DNA of 34,703 bases. Source: JAURDE01 sp965365285 (GTDB lineage: Bacteria; Bdellovibrionota; Bacteriovoracia; Bacteriovoracales; Bacteriovoracaceae). The notes beneath the pieces were generated by a model. It was not told where the DNA came from. It did no database searches and worked only from the letters and a program-made list of their open reading frames with translations. The stretch is from NCBI GenBank assembly GCA_965365285.1, contig CBDUBC010000020.1, forward strand, positions 1 to 34,703. The letters are read 5' to 3'. Every line of letters starts with the position of its first letter. The stretch's first letter is position 1. Shown here in pieces: positions 1-8,235 of this stretch. The position numbers were made by a program, and so were the translations under genes.

Positions 1-25
1 TCAGCTTCGGCTGAGGTTTTTTTTT
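1..25 (+). terminator. Rho-independent terminator of an upstream gene
   Basis: TCAGC and GCTGA form a 5-bp stem closed by a TTCG tetraloop, followed by GG and a run of nine T (17-25). The stem may extend left of the window (a preceding CC would pair with the GG at 15-16). It would end a plus-strand gene lying outside the window, since the first gene inside is on the minus strand. Confidence 0.85.
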
Positions 26-140
26 GCCTAAATTTGAAACTTCTAACTTTTGGTCTTGTAAGGAAAAAGAGTAAAAAGACTTAGAGGCAAAGACTATTAA
101 AACTTTGTTGAAGAATTAGAAGATCTTTAGGGGTTTGAAA

Positions 141-758
141 TTACTTTAAAGAGTAGTAGAAAAATCCGTCAGATTCGTGTTTTTGCCACTTATCGGAATT
201 TGAGAGTGGAGAGCATTCACTTATTGTGAAGAGTATTCCATTTGGAACTAAACCGGCCTCGAGATGAGAAAGCACTGATTCTTCTGATGCTCCCGCACTA
301 GCAAAGATGTCTGGAGCAAAGATTAAATGGTGCTTTTTATCTAAAGCTTCCCCTGAAAAATCATGAGTAGCAACAGTGACTTTACCCATGAGCTTGGAAA
401 CAACTTTCCAAGTTTTATCAGGGAGTTGCTCAAAATATTTAAGAAGAAGTTTAATAGGGAGACCTTTTTGAACTTCCATTCCAGAAAAAATTCCTTCTCG
501 AATCTTACTTACATCTCCTTCTTCTTTTGAAGAAGCAAACACTACGATTTTTTGAAGGATATCTCTTCTCAGTTTTGAGTCGGCTCCAATGAGTAGGGAG
601 AAGGTCTCCTGTCCAGATTTTGCTGTGGGATTCCAAATACTAAAATTAGCATCGTCTTTGAAAGAGTCAGCTACTTTAGGAATAACTTCTGCAATAAGGA
701 GTTGATAAGCCTTTAAGTTATTATTAAAGAAATAAGGATGATTAGGAATTTCACTCAT
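141..758 (-). CDS. Degenerate CheR-like methyltransferase-fold protein
   Basis: 205 residues whose whole length can be laid over the SAM-binding half of CheR-type protein-glutamate methyltransferases: an IWN...SGQETFSLL segment (41-55) at the place of the family's W(S/N)AGCSTGEEPYSLA motif, a KIREGIFSGMEV segment (85-96), a KYFEQ...WKVV stretch (108-120), and a VPNGILFT segment (171-178). The key SAM-site positions are altered: the GCSTGEE core reads TAKSGQE, the Asp expected after the second strand is replaced (FASSKE), and the C-R-N motif of the fourth strand reads FAPD. The N-terminal helical CheR domain is largely absent. I infer a protein that kept the fold but probably lost methyl transfer, perhaps a protein-binding module. 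It stands alone, divergent from the globin gene. The family link is by motif order only; a generic Rossmann methyltransferase is the alternative. Confidence 0.65.
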   Translation of the reverse strand: MSEIPNHPYFFNNNLKAYQLLIAEVIPKVADSFKDDANFSIWNPTAKSGQETFSLLIGADSKLRRDILQKIVVFASSKEEGDVSKIREGIFSGMEVQKGLPIKLLLKYFEQLPDKTWKVVSKLMGKVTVATHDFSGEALDKKHHLIFAPDIFASAGASEESVLSHLEAGLVPNGILFTISECSPLSNSDKWQKHESDGFFYYSLK

Positions 759-881
759 TGATTCACTTTCGGAAATTCTAAAGTATTACTTTATACTTAA
801 TCTTGTCTCAATAAATTTAGTCTAGCCAAAAAAACTCAAGACCGATTCTTATAGTCCGAAAAGGATTTAAAGGAGACACTA

Positions 882-1304
882 ATGAGCTTAGACCCAAAAG
901 TAATTAAGGATTCATTTGAAAATGTAAAACCTATAGCAATGGAGGCAGTTACCTATTTTTATGATTTTATGTTTGAAAAATATCCAGCAGCAAAAGACTT
1001 ATTCAAAAACTCTAATATGGAAATGCAAAAAACAGATCTAATTAATGCTCTTGTATACGTTGTAACTAATTTAGAGGACGGACAAAAGCTATCCAGCTAT
1101 CTTAAAGGTTTAGGTTCTAGACATGTTAACTATGGTGTTCAAGAAGAGCATTACGCGATTGTTGGTGATTGTCTTTTAAGTACATTTGCTCATTTTTTTG
1201 GGGAGGCATGGACTCCCGAATTAAAGGATCAGTGGACTCAAGCTTACGGAGCTATCCAAGGTCTGATGCTTGAAGGCGCTAAAAATAATACCCAAGCCGC
1301 TTAG
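882..1304 (+). CDS. Single-domain haem globin (flavohaemoglobin/Vgb-like)
   Basis: 140 residues, the length of a bacterial single-domain globin such as Vitreoscilla haemoglobin, and similar throughout to the globin domain of Hmp. Key positions can be placed: Tyr27 (B10, in YFYDFMF), Phe41 (CD1), Gln49 (E7), proximal His81 (F8, in SRHVNYGV) and Tyr91 in HYAIVGDCLL. No FAD/NAD reductase domain follows, so it needs a separate reductant. Likely roles from the family are O2 binding/delivery or NO dioxygenation in the cytoplasm. AAGGAG lies at 869-874, seven bases before the ATG. Its stop codon overlaps the convergent deacetylase gene by 4 bases. Confidence 0.9.
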   Translation: MSLDPKVIKDSFENVKPIAMEAVTYFYDFMFEKYPAAKDLFKNSNMEMQKTDLINALVYVVTNLEDGQKLSSYLKGLGSRHVNYGVQEEHYAIVGDCLLSTFAHFFGEAWTPELKDQWTQAYGAIQGLMLEGAKNNTQAA

Positions 1305-2245
1305 GTTTCCATAATCGCTCGGATGTGCTCTCGAACACATAAATAGAGAGCACTCGGGTTATATCCACCCTCGAGTACGGAGATAAACTTACTGTTACAA
1401 TATTCTTTTGTAAGTGTTTTAATAATTTTCGTCATTTGATAGAAATCGTTTTCGTTTAGATTTAATCCACCTAGTGGGTCTGCGGCATGAGCATCAAATC
1501 CACAACTTATAACAAGAAACTGAGGTTTAAAGGTCATAAAGGCTTTTTCGATTTCTCTTTCAAAAATCGGCATAAAGATTTTACCGTCGGCCTTTTCAAT
1601 AATATTCACGTTGTGAGTGGTTCCTTCTCCCTCTTCAGCACCAATCTGGCTTTCAAGTCCAATATTAGCAGAAAGAATTCCTTTTTGATGGATACTAAAA
1701 ACATAAATGCTAGGATCCTCCCAAAAGATTTGAGCAGTACCATCTCCAGGATGAACATCCCAGTCCAGAATCATAACTCGTTCAAGATTTAGATAATCTT
1801 TTGCAAATAAAGCGCAAGCGGCAGCATTATTAAAATAGCAGAAACCTCTGGTATTATGAAGACCGGCATGGTGTCCAGGTGGTCGAATAGCGGCAAAACC
1901 ATTATTGACCTTGTCGAGAGCAATGGCCTGAACCAAGCTCAGCGCGCCAGACAGGGACCAACTGGCAACGTCAAAAGTGTCTTGAACAACACTTGTTTCC
2001 CCTTTATCCAGGAATCTTTGTTTGTTAATAAAGGCATCTTCCACATTAGAAATGTACTCTGGCCCATGAACTTTATTAACCCAATGGAATAACCTAAAAT
2101 TTACGTCGATAAGTTCAAGTCCGGGAATATCCTTATTTAATCTGTTGAAGTTAAGTGCCTCTGCCCGTCTGGGGTGCTCGGGGTAGATAAACCCAGGATC
2201 ATGCCCCAAATATACCTGATCCCATAAATAACCTGTTTTTTTCAC
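1301..2245 (-). CDS. Histone deacetylase / acetoin-utilisation (AcuC-like) family zinc hydrolase
   Basis: 314 residues with the full arginase/deacetylase active site: tandem histidines His125-His126 in RPPGHHAGLH, the DWDVHPGDGT motif with zinc ligands Asp163 and His165, Asp256 in CGFDAHAADPLGG, and the transition-state tyrosine Tyr295 in LEGGYN. The family removes acyl groups from lysines, polyamines or related amides; HPGDGT resembles the class II/bacterial branch. The cellular substrate cannot be read from the sequence. The start is GTG at 2243-2245 with only a weak AAGG upstream. Convergent with, and overlapping by 4 bases, the globin gene; cytoplasmic, no signal peptide. Confidence 0.9.
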   Translation of the reverse strand: MKKTGYLWDQVYLGHDPGFIYPEHPRRAEALNFNRLNKDIPGLELIDVNFRLFHWVNKVHGPEYISNVEDAFINKQRFLDKGETSVVQDTFDVASWSLSGALSLVQAIALDKVNNGFAAIRPPGHHAGLHNTRGFCYFNNAAACALFAKDYLNLERVMILDWDVHPGDGTAQIFWEDPSIYVFSIHQKGILSANIGLESQIGAEEGEGTTHNVNIIEKADGKIFMPIFEREIEKAFMTFKPQFLVISCGFDAHAADPLGGLNLNENDFYQMTKIIKTLTKEYCNSKFISVLEGGYNPSALYLCVREHIRAIMET

Positions 2246-2357
2246 TACTCAATAAGCCTTGTTTTTGTTCTTATTTCTATTTTAGGCGAACTTAGAATTT
2301 TAAGGAAGAACTTCCTCAAAACTTAGGAAAATTAGGCTATTAACCGAAAAAAGATAT

Positions 2358-2370
2358 AGAGGTAAGCTTG
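2358..2370 (+). promoter_or_regulatory. Shine-Dalgarno and TTG start of the CheC-like gene
   Basis: AGAGG at 2358-2362 sits five bases ahead of a TTG codon at 2368-2370. No ATG or GTG is equally well placed, so this site decides the TTG start. Confidence 0.6.
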
Positions 2371-2958
2371 GAAGATAGTAACTTAGACAAAAGCAAACAG
2401 TCAGGTTTAGATGTATTGGCGAATTCCACCGATCATGCTCTTGATGAAGCTAAGTCTCGATTAGAGAGTTTTACCGCACAAAAAGTTAAAATGGCCGTTC
2501 CAAAAATAATCATTCCTACACCTCATGATGGAGACTTGAATTTTGAAGTTGGTGATTTTGAAAGAGATGGTGTTCGTCTAGGTTTTAAGGGGCGGTATTG
2601 TGGTTCTTCTTATTTACTTTTTGATTCAGAAAACATTCATGAACTTATTAAATCCATGACTGGAGCAGTTCCCTCGGATGAAGATTGGGAGGAGGTTCAT
2701 GATGACTTTCTTGCAGAACTTGGAAATATCGTTCTTAATACATGTGTGGGAAGCTTATCAAATAAGCTTCAGGATCGCTTGACCTATTCACCTCCTCAAC
2801 TTTGTAAAGGAATTATTGAAGATTTCGTTTTGGATGGCTTTCAACAAGGACAGGAGGCTTGTTTCGTAGGAATTGGACTTTTCAATATTGAAAAACTTAA
2901 AATTTACGGAAATATTACTTTTACTTTCTACTTTGATAAGATCGAAAAAGTTCTTTAA
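2368..2958 (+). CDS. CheC/CheX-family phosphatase-like protein
   Basis: 196 residues; residues 1-45 look flexible and polar, the rest resembles the CheC/CheX/FliY fold. The family's catalytic signature (D/S)-x3-E-x2-N-x22-P is complete: Asp113, Glu117, Asn120 and Pro143, within DDFLAELGNIVLN and the TYSPP turn. CheC and CheX proteins dephosphorylate CheY-type receivers, so this one probably acts on a response regulator in the cytoplasm. Only one motif copy is present, as in CheX, rather than two as in CheC. No che operon surrounds it; it lies 51 bases before the MoxR gene and may be co-transcribed with it. The start is a TTG backed by AGAGG. Confidence 0.75.
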   Translation: MEDSNLDKSKQSGLDVLANSTDHALDEAKSRLESFTAQKVKMAVPKIIIPTPHDGDLNFEVGDFERDGVRLGFKGRYCGSSYLLFDSENIHELIKSMTGAVPSDEDWEEVHDDFLAELGNIVLNTCVGSLSNKLQDRLTYSPPQLCKGIIEDFVLDGFQQGQEACFVGIGLFNIEKLKIYGNITFTFYFDKIEKVL

Positions 2959-3009
2959 ATCTACTCTATTTCTTCTTTTATAATTTTTATTTTCTGATTT
3001 AATAGAAGT

Positions 3010-3918
3010 ATGACATCTAATTTAAATCAACTAACTTCTCAAGTGAATTCAATCCTTTTTGGACATGAGGAAAAAGTAGAGGTTGCTCTACTTTCCGTCT
3101 TATGCGAGGGCCATCTTCTTATCGAAGATATGCCAGGTGTTGGAAAAACAACGTTGGCGCTTACCATAAGTAAATTACTCGATTTAACTTATAAGAGAGT
3201 TCAATTTACCAATGATCTTTTACCTACAGACATCTTAGGAGGACTCATCTTTAAGCGTAAAGAAGAGGAGTTTGTGTTTAATAAAGGTCCTATCTTTACA
3301 AATATCTTATTAGCGGATGAAATTAACCGAGCTCCAGGAAGAACTCAGAGTGCTCTGCTTGAAGTTATGCAAGAGAATAAAGTTAGTATAGAGGGAGTCG
3401 ATTATAAGGTTCCACGACCTTTTATCGTAATGGCGACACAAAACCCTAGTCATCATATTGGAACTTTTCCGTTACCGGAATCACAACGTGATCGTTTTTT
3501 TATGGGAATTCATTTAGGAATTCCTAATAGAGAACAGGAATTAAGAGTTCTAAAAGAGCCAAGTTCTCATCAGCGTGTATCTAATTTAAATCCTATTCTA
3601 AATGGAGAGGAGCTTAAAAGTCATAAAGAGCAAATAAACGAAGTAGCAGTTGCCGATTCTATATATGAATATATTCTTGATATCATGAATAATTTAAGAA
3701 CTCAGCATCAGGAGTATTCACTTTCGCCTAGGGCCGCTCAAGCCTTAGTTTTAGCGACCAAAGGAAAAGCTTATTTGAATGGACGAAATTATGTCATCCC
3801 TGAGGATGTTCAATCAATCACGCCCTACGTTCTTGGTCATCGTCTCGAAGGGAATATAGGCCTAAAGAGGGGACATGAAAAAATAAATGAATCGTTATCT
3901 CAAGTTTCTATCCGATAA
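3010..3918 (+). CDS. MoxR-family AAA+ ATPase
   Basis: 302 residues, normal for MoxR. Walker A is GVGKTT (43-48), Walker B ILLADEIN with Asp103-Glu104, sensor 1 is Asn145 in MATQNP, followed by the ESQRDRF region with the candidate arginine finger; the C-terminal lid domain holds SPRAAQAL. MoxR ATPases act as chaperones for VWA or DUF58 partner proteins in the cytoplasm. The next two genes overlap (32 and 20 bases) and encode exactly the usual companions, DUF58 and a transglutaminase membrane protein, so the three are very likely one operon and one functional unit. Confidence 0.93.
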   Translation: MTSNLNQLTSQVNSILFGHEEKVEVALLSVLCEGHLLIEDMPGVGKTTLALTISKLLDLTYKRVQFTNDLLPTDILGGLIFKRKEEEFVFNKGPIFTNILLADEINRAPGRTQSALLEVMQENKVSIEGVDYKVPRPFIVMATQNPSHHIGTFPLPESQRDRFFMGIHLGIPNREQELRVLKEPSSHQRVSNLNPILNGEELKSHKEQINEVAVADSIYEYILDIMNNLRTQHQEYSLSPRAAQALVLATKGKAYLNGRNYVIPEDVQSITPYVLGHRLEGNIGLKRGHEKINESLSQVSIR

Positions 3919-4783
3919 AAGTAAAAGAGAAAATATTTATATTTTCTTTAGCCCTAATGGGCTTATGATTTTATTATGCTTGGGTTTAATTTTTTTTATT
4001 TGTATCATTTATGGAAATTCAATGGCCTACCTTGGTCTCTTTCTTTTTTTTACGACAATATCTTTATCTGCCATTATTACCAACGAAAACCTTCGTGATG
4101 TTAAACTAAGCCTAGTTAATGATATTCAAATTGGTCAATCTCCTCTTCCTCTAAAAGTCATTGTGGAAAATAATGGCCAAAAGGAGTGCCTTCAAATTGA
4201 AATTGAAGGAAAAAAGATGAGTAGTGGCCGTTTTGATCTTAAGGCCGTAGAGACCATCAACACTGATGTCTTTCTTCATGAAGAGGTAGGAGTTATAAAT
4301 TTAAATCGACTTAGATTAATATCAAGTTTTCCATTTGGACTATTTCAAAGCTGGAAAAATTTTTCTTTGAAACAAACAGTCTATTTATTACCAGTCGCTA
4401 ATAATCATCGTGGTGAATATTTGCCCGGTAGTATGATTAAGGATCGTATCATAATGGAATCTGGTGATTTTCATACCTTTATCCAGACTGACCGAGTTCT
4501 TAGCCCTAATGAAATCGATTGGAAAAAATATGCTCAATGGGGAATTCTTTTTGGAAAGAAATATGATTCACCGCATTTGTTACAAGTTGAGATTACAGAT
4601 TTTGATTTGAAAGGATTGAATACTATCGAAAAAATGGAGCAGATTTTATATTGGGCAGAGATATTTGATCTTATGATATTAAAATTAGAAGACTTAGAGG
4701 AAACCGTTGTAGATTCGAATGAGGGTGTAAACGCCTATTTAAAAAGGTATATGGATAAACATTTTGAAATTAAAAATATCTAA
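3887..4783 (+). CDS. DUF58-family membrane protein
   Basis: 298 residues. Two hydrophobic helices (about 24-42 and 46-63) are followed by an extracytoplasmic-like beta-rich stretch and then the DUF58 core. The family hallmark, usually a phenylalanine, then R-x-Y-x-x-G-D then IDWK, appears as FHTFIQTDRVLSPNEIDWKK, with the G-D pair lost but IDWK kept. The region after it (to 298) is shorter than in many DUF58 proteins, leaving a reduced VWA-like part with no clear metal-site DxSxS. It overlaps the MoxR gene by 32 bases and the transglutaminase gene by 20 bases. Inference: partner of the MoxR ATPase at the inner membrane. Confidence 0.8.
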   Translation: MNRYLKFLSDKSKRENIYIFFSPNGLMILLCLGLIFFICIIYGNSMAYLGLFLFFTTISLSAIITNENLRDVKLSLVNDIQIGQSPLPLKVIVENNGQKECLQIEIEGKKMSSGRFDLKAVETINTDVFLHEEVGVINLNRLRLISSFPFGLFQSWKNFSLKQTVYLLPVANNHRGEYLPGSMIKDRIIMESGDFHTFIQTDRVLSPNEIDWKKYAQWGILFGKKYDSPHLLQVEITDFDLKGLNTIEKMEQILYWAEIFDLMILKLEDLEETVVDSNEGVNAYLKRYMDKHFEIKNI

Positions 4784-6656
4784 ATTATTATTTATAAACT
4801 TGATGATTTCTCAGCTTCCATTTCTTGGGAATTATATACCAGTTATTATTGTGTGTAATCTTATTGTTTGGTCACTTTTCTTTTTTAAAATTAAACTTTC
4901 AAAATCCTATCAAACTCTTTTATTTTTTCTCGGTTTTGGTGCTGTACTCATTACCTTTAAAAGTTTTAAGGGGCTGCTCCCTGGTCTCAATCTTTTAAGT
5001 CTTTTCGTCTCTATCAAATTTAATGAAATTCAATCCAAAAGAGACTCTATTATTTATGTAGGATTTTCTTTCATTCTTCTTATTGTTAATCTTATGGTAG
5101 AAGATAAGCTCTTCTATATTTTAATTCTCCTCATTCAGTGGATATATAGTTTTCACCTTTTTCAAATTTTAAATTTTGAAAACTCTATGGCCATGTCTAT
5201 GAGAAGAATTCTTGCTCCTCTCTTTCTTGCTTTACCCATAACGATCATTTTGTTTATTGCTTTTCCAAGAATCGGTGTTGGATCTCTCAATTTTCAGGAC
5301 GCAAGTTCTATGAAATTAGGCTTTACAGAAAAATTAACTCCTGGGGATGTGTCTAGTGCAGTGAAGGTGAGGGAGGTTATTTTCAGAGCTAGCTTTTTAG
5401 ATCAAAAGGAACCACAGTTTTCTGAGCTTTATTGGATTGGAAGCTATTTAACCAAAAATGATGGTCTTACATGGACCCCTGATAACTTCGGTAGACAGAA
5501 ACAGCGAGGAATTGGAAAAGAGTTTTTATATCGTTTAGATTATGAGGACTCCAAGCGATTTCCTCTTTTTTATTTAGAGGGGTCTTACCAATTTAAAACA
5601 CTAGGAACGGCACGTATCAAAACGAAGCTTAATGGTTCCATGAGTGTCGATCCTATAAAAGGGCAGCGTCCAAGTATTGAAGTGGTAAAGGGAAAACGAG
5701 ACAGCTATGACTATACTGATAAAGTTTTACAGAGATATCTTCAATTAGAACAAAGTAAAATTTCAGATCGTTTAAGAACCTTTTCAAATAGGTTTCACGG
5801 AGAGAATCTCGATGAGGTTCGTGATAAAATTTATGAATATTTTTCAGATGGATTTACTTATACGCTTAATCCAGGAACTTACGATACTACTGAAGGAATA
5901 GAAGAATTTCTAATGGACCGAAAAATCGGGTTTTGTGGGCATTTTGCCTCTGCTATGGCCATCCTTTTAAGAATGAATGGTATCCCTTCACGAGTTGTGG
6001 CCGGTTTTATGGGAGGAACTTTTAATGAGTATGGTAATTATTATATTGTCACTAGTGAAGATTCTCATGCATGGGTTGAAGGGTATGAGAAGGGGAGAGG
6101 CTGGGTGAGACTAGACCCAACAGCAATCGTAGCAAGAGAGAGAATTGAGTATGGAGGTGCAGAGTTTCTTTATGCGCTTTTAAATGAATTAGGAACTGAT
6201 TATTTTAAGAATAGAAAAGGTTTAGGGTACTTTCAAAAGTTTCAAATGGCCTACGATGTTGTATATTATAATTTGAGTAATGCCTTTTTTAACTTTGACC
6301 TTGAGAGACAATTTGACCTCTTTAAAAAATATTTTGGTCGATCTAATCCATTGATTTTTATGATAGGACTCACTCTTACCTTTTTCGTATTAGGTCCCAT
6401 TTTTTTCTTTTTCTACATTAGATTTAAAGGAAGACAAAAAATAAGTGAAGTGGATCGTTTGTTTAAAAAAGTCTGTCAATCGTGGGGGGAATATCCTTAT
6501 TCATTTGAAGGACCCCAAGACTTTTTAAAAAGAGTGATTTCAAAGCCTCATGCAGTTGATTTTCTTGAAAACTATCAGCTTATAAAGTATGACCCAAGAT
6601 GTTCAGATGAAGTTTTTTATAACTATAAAGCGATTGCTAAAAATATTTTAGCTTGA
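4764..6656 (+). CDS. TgpA-like transmembrane transglutaminase-core protein (DUF3488 type)
   Basis: 630 residues. Five or more membrane helices fill residues 5-170, then a periplasmic region with a transglutaminase-like cysteine peptidase core: nucleophile Cys391 in KIGFCGHFAS, His435 in SHAWVEGY and Asp451 in VRLDPT. One more helix follows (about 528-555), then a short cytoplasmic tail. This is the architecture of Pseudomonas TgpA. The start is a TTG (4764-4766) inside the DUF58 gene, presumably by translational coupling; an ATG 13 codons later is the alternative. The 3' end overlaps the convergent ABC permease gene by 9 bases. Substrate unknown; family members are envelope proteins linked to MoxR/DUF58. 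Confidence 0.9.
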   Translation: MKLKISKLLFINLMISQLPFLGNYIPVIIVCNLIVWSLFFFKIKLSKSYQTLLFFLGFGAVLITFKSFKGLLPGLNLLSLFVSIKFNEIQSKRDSIIYVGFSFILLIVNLMVEDKLFYILILLIQWIYSFHLFQILNFENSMAMSMRRILAPLFLALPITIILFIAFPRIGVGSLNFQDASSMKLGFTEKLTPGDVSSAVKVREVIFRASFLDQKEPQFSELYWIGSYLTKNDGLTWTPDNFGRQKQRGIGKEFLYRLDYEDSKRFPLFYLEGSYQFKTLGTARIKTKLNGSMSVDPIKGQRPSIEVVKGKRDSYDYTDKVLQRYLQLEQSKISDRLRTFSNRFHGENLDEVRDKIYEYFSDGFTYTLNPGTYDTTEGIEEFLMDRKIGFCGHFASAMAILLRMNGIPSRVVAGFMGGTFNEYGNYYIVTSEDSHAWVEGYEKGRGWVRLDPTAIVARERIEYGGAEFLYALLNELGTDYFKNRKGLGYFQKFQMAYDVVYYNLSNAFFNFDLERQFDLFKKYFGRSNPLIFMIGLTLTFFVLGPIFFFFYIRFKGRQKISEVDRLFKKVCQSWGEYPYSFEGPQDFLKRVISKPHAVDFLENYQLIKYDPRCSDEVFYNYKAIAKNILA

Positions 6657-7436
6657 TGCTGATTCATATTTTTTTAAGGCAAAACGCCACCAGCTAAAGA
6701 GAAGAACCCATAATAAAATAGAAAATAAGATCATCCATAAAAGGTATTGGTAATCTTTGAAGTCTAAGAGAAACTTCACAGGCGCTGTGCCCACTAGAGA
6801 AATTGGCACTACTATGGTTAAAAATTTTCTTGTGTACTTAGAGAATATAAAATCTGGCCATCTAGCGAGTTGTTGAAATTGCATACGTATAAAATTAATA
6901 CCTGCACCTTCAACCATCCAAAACATAGCAGTAGATAAAAAGATCTCAATCACCAAAAGGAGGTTTAAACCTAGCAAAATAAGAAAAGGCACAAAGACCC
7001 ATCCTAACCATGAGAGATCTATTTGATTACCGTAATAAATAAGAAATGCCCATGCAACAACACCATTTAGAACTGTTGCCGCCCGAAAGCGAGAAAAAAA
7101 GACGCTAAATAGGGAGTGAGCTGGTCTAAGAATAAGAAAGTCGAGACTACCCGTTCTAATGTGATCAGAAAATCTCCAAAAACTCTCACTGATCGTCGTC
7201 ATGTGAATATGATCTAGCGCTAACATAAAGCTAATGAAAAAAAGAAGCTGATTCTTATTCCATGGGCCAATATTTTGGACATGATCAAAAATGAAACTTA
7301 CCGAAAAAAGAGTCGTTAGATAAAAAATGATATCCATAACGGCAATCAAAAAAAAACTTAAACGAAAACTGGAAGCCTCGGTGAACGAAGTGGAAACAAA
7401 TTTTGAATAAATGTCCCAGTAGTATTTTAATTTCAC
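6648..7436 (-). CDS. ABC-2 type permease (COG3694-like)
   Basis: About six hydrophobic helices and no ATPase motif; the N-terminus (KLKYYWDIYSKFV then a long hydrophobic stretch) resembles the COG3694 permease group that always travels with COG4586 and COG4587 proteins. I chose GTG at 7436 because it overlaps the previous gene's TGA in the arrangement GTGA and puts the usual family start in place (262 residues); an upstream ATG at 7475 would add 13 residues and a 43-base overlap. It forms one half of the membrane channel with the product of the preceding gene. Substrate not inferable. The 3' end overlaps the convergent transglutaminase gene by 9 bases. Confidence 0.85.
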   Translation of the reverse strand: MKLKYYWDIYSKFVSTSFTEASSFRLSFFLIAVMDIIFYLTTLFSVSFIFDHVQNIGPWNKNQLLFFISFMLALDHIHMTTISESFWRFSDHIRTGSLDFLILRPAHSLFSVFFSRFRAATVLNGVVAWAFLIYYGNQIDLSWLGWVFVPFLILLGLNLLLVIEIFLSTAMFWMVEGAGINFIRMQFQQLARWPDFIFSKYTRKFLTIVVPISLVGTAPVKFLLDFKDYQYLLWMILFSILLWVLLFSWWRFALKKYESASS

Positions 7437-8233
7437 ATGCCCGCCGCAGTATATAGTCTTAACCCTCTTTTCCAAAGAAAGCGATTAAGTATGATTCCTA
7501 CGACCATCCAAAAAGAAATGGTTAATACAGGAACCAATATGTTTACCGTATCTCCCATAAAGATCTTAGTGGGATAATAGGTGAGATAAGGAAAAGGTGT
7601 GTAATGAAGCAGCTTTTGAATCCACTCAGGATATATTTCTAAGGGAAAGAAGGCCCCTGATAAAAATGCAGTTAATATTTCTAAGATGACTCTCAAGATC
7701 CATGTTTCTTCTAGCCAAAAGGCCATTAGACCGGTTGCAAATTGAAGAATAAACCAAAAGACACTAATGAATTGAGCATAGACGATTCCTAGAAGGAGTG
7801 CCTGAAGGTTAAAGGTCTCTAATAATCCCGTAGAATAAAAGAATAAGAGCGAGAGACCAGCAACAAAAAATTGATAAAACTGAAAGGCCAGAAAACTCGC
7901 CGCATGAAATTCCCAAAAGTTAAAAGGATAAATAAGGTAGCTACTAATACGACCCAATCGAATCTCTTGACCTAAATCGACAGCATGATGTCCTTTGGCC
8001 ATCATTGTGAGCACGAATCCCCATATATGATAGGTAATCATGGCCGTTAGAGTGTAGCCTCCAATTTTGGTCTCTGGAGTTTCCCCATAGATGGAGACCC
8101 ATAAATTATACTTGATGAAAAAAAAGACAAGAGCTGGTCCAACAATTTGGAGAAATAAATTATAGCGGTAGGTCATGTAGTTTGACCAAGCCGTTTTCAT
8201 TGTTTGCCACCACTTTGCTATCCAACTCGTCAT
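7433..8233 (-). CDS. ABC-2 type permease (COG4587-like)
   Basis: 266 residues with about six membrane helices, starting two bases after the ATPase gene and ending in a 4-base overlap with the second permease. Its N-terminus (WWQTMKTAWSNYMTYRYN) has the amphipathic elbow helix that precedes the first membrane span in ABC-2 permeases. Together with the neighbours it makes a heterodimeric permease plus one ATPase, the standard layout of the COG4586/4587/3694 exporter. Direction of transport (export) is inferred from ABC-2 family membership. No substrate clue in the window. Confidence 0.87.
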   Translation of the reverse strand: MTSWIAKWWQTMKTAWSNYMTYRYNLFLQIVGPALVFFFIKYNLWVSIYGETPETKIGGYTLTAMITYHIWGFVLTMMAKGHHAVDLGQEIRLGRISSYLIYPFNFWEFHAASFLAFQFYQFFVAGLSLLFFYSTGLLETFNLQALLLGIVYAQFISVFWFILQFATGLMAFWLEETWILRVILEILTAFLSGAFFPLEIYPEWIQKLLHYTPFPYLTYYPTKIFMGDTVNILVPVLTISFWMVVGIILNRFLWKRGLRLYTAAGM

Positions 8234-8235
8234 GA

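Noticed and set aside
1487..2092. Plus-strand frames inside the deacetylase gene
   Set aside because: The minus strand carries the complete HDAC motif set; the plus frames have no motif and no ribosome binding site.
2303..2316. Inverted repeat AGGAAG-AA-CTTCCT before the CheC-like gene
   Set aside because: Two-base loop makes it a poor hairpin, and no T tract follows; might be an operator but nothing supports it.
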